A program made the translations under genes and the position numbers. Below, piece after piece: positions 63,657 to 64,000 of a DNA stretch of 64,000 nucleotides; position 1 is the first letter of the stretch; each line of letters starts with the position of its first letter. The notes beneath the pieces are model-generated. The model saw only the letters and a list, made by a program, of their open reading frames with translations, was not told the DNA's origin and did no database searches. Source of the stretch: Sulfurovum sp. AR (GTDB taxonomy: Bacteria > Campylobacterota > Campylobacteria > Campylobacterales > Sulfurovaceae); contig NZ_AJLE01000002.1 in NCBI RefSeq assembly GCF_000296775.1, positions 124,001-188,000 on the forward strand. Reading direction: 5' to 3'.

Positions 63657-64000
63657 TCAACGCTCAAAGAAAGCGGCTTTGAGTGCTTCGCGCACCTCCG
63701 ACAGCCGCCTTGCGAACCGATCGCGATCATGTTTGGATTCGATGCTGCGATCGGCCAGATCGGCAATATACTGCACCTGTTCGTCGAGTGCGCGTAAGTG
63801 ACTCAGTCTAACCGTGCGACTGGCGATGGTACCGATGGCGCTGAGCATTCGCGCCATAATGGCGACGTTGCCTGTGGCACTAGCCCGAATCTGATCGAAC
63901 GCCTCAGCCAACATACCCTCAAAGGTTGGAACGATGGCGATCAGGCGCAACGTTTCTCCCTCGTAACGGTTCGATGGCGGGAATTGCCGACAAGATAGCG
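63657..64000 (-). CDS. Partial DUF2254-like membrane protein, C-terminal end
   Basis: The minus-strand frame is open from the window edge and ends with a TGA at 63657-63659. It codes 113 residues. LRLIAIVPTFEGMLAEAFDQIR, then TGNVAIMARMLSAIGTIA, has the pattern of the DUF2254 C-terminus (LRxIAPxPTFxxLLDxAFDQIR, then GNPAVLxRLL). The G+C is 56% in the last 100 bases, with codons unlike the rest of the window. The likely start is beyond the window. It is either transferred DNA or a chimeric contig end. Confidence 0.6.
   Translation of the reverse strand, partial: LSCRQFPPSNRYEGETLRLIAIVPTFEGMLAEAFDQIRASATGNVAIMARMLSAIGTIASRTVRLSHLRALDEQVQYIADLADRSIESKHDRDRFARRLSEVREALKAAFFER

Noticed and set aside
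63578-63682. A 34-residue frame with a membrane helix (MSTLKFAKWALRG...)
   Set aside because: No ribosome site, and it ends inside the GC-rich segment on the opposite strand of the DUF2254-like gene; it is probably chance across the junction.
1-64000. tRNA or rRNA genes
   Set aside because: I looked for cloverleaf-like and conserved rRNA segments in the intergenic regions and found none; the only structured candidate is the leader at 41125-41289.

Overview
The window looks like chromosome from a sulfur-oxidising member of the Campylobacterota, close to Sulfurovum or Sulfurimonas. This is inferred from the low G+C, the frequent TTG and GTG starts, a Campylobacter-type single-domain globin, many GGDEF/EAL proteins, an arsenic locus, a SO_0444-type metal permease and a SoxZ-like protein. 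I see no rRNA, tRNA or CRISPR array.

Bases 1-4271 look unlike the rest. Six near-identical 31-35 base imperfect palindromes (AAAACCTTATAAA, a 9-base asymmetric centre, TTTATAAGGTTTT) lie in the same orientation at intervals of 423 to 1178 bases. Each interval holds one or two small genes on either strand: a SUKH protein, a possible immunity protein, small membrane proteins and a SoxZ-like secreted protein. Most start behind a shared leader with a TATACT -10 box and, in most copies, a small hairpin. The same site and leader recur at 28246-30245, and another site at 63463-63496 stands just before a GC-rich fragment. This resembles an integron-like or Xer-module-like cassette system with an AT-rich recombination site. 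No integrase is visible, and shared terminators remain the simpler explanation.

The rest is ordinary chromosome in short operons: a nitrate-type ABC transporter without a binding protein (4292-5898); FetB (6383-7090); an amide-ligase-like and desuccinylase-like pair (7101-9551); a broken integrase-arm/GGDEF/EAL gene and its degenerate GGDEF partner (9985-12289); a globin; an arsenic and thiol-redox locus (13052-18323); a Cu/Zn-type permease; a binding-protein/GGDEF-EAL signalling pair; znuABC; dipeptide epimerase with a DUF819 transporter; then an sHSP, cardiolipin synthase, two DEAD-box helicases, RluA, a Suv3-like helicase, a CDF transporter, a five-haem cytochrome, a PilT-like ATPase, and a large LVIVD-type lipoprotein.

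From 54292 a TetR gene with four operators spaced exactly 42 bases apart controls itself and probably a methyltransferase and a DUF2238 membrane protein. Secreted Cache, Gly/Met-repeat, DUF3365 haem and EF-hand proteins follow, then an HI0933-type flavoprotein. The last ~340 bases have 56% G+C over the final 100 bases, against 25% at 63421-63520, and encode the end of a DUF2254-like protein, which suggests transfer or a chimeric assembly.

Several genes are broken: homopolymer frameshifts near 2960 and 48025, in-frame stops at 10477 and 29625, and a missing start codon near 31153. These could be phase variation, decay or sequencing errors, and only reads can tell them apart.
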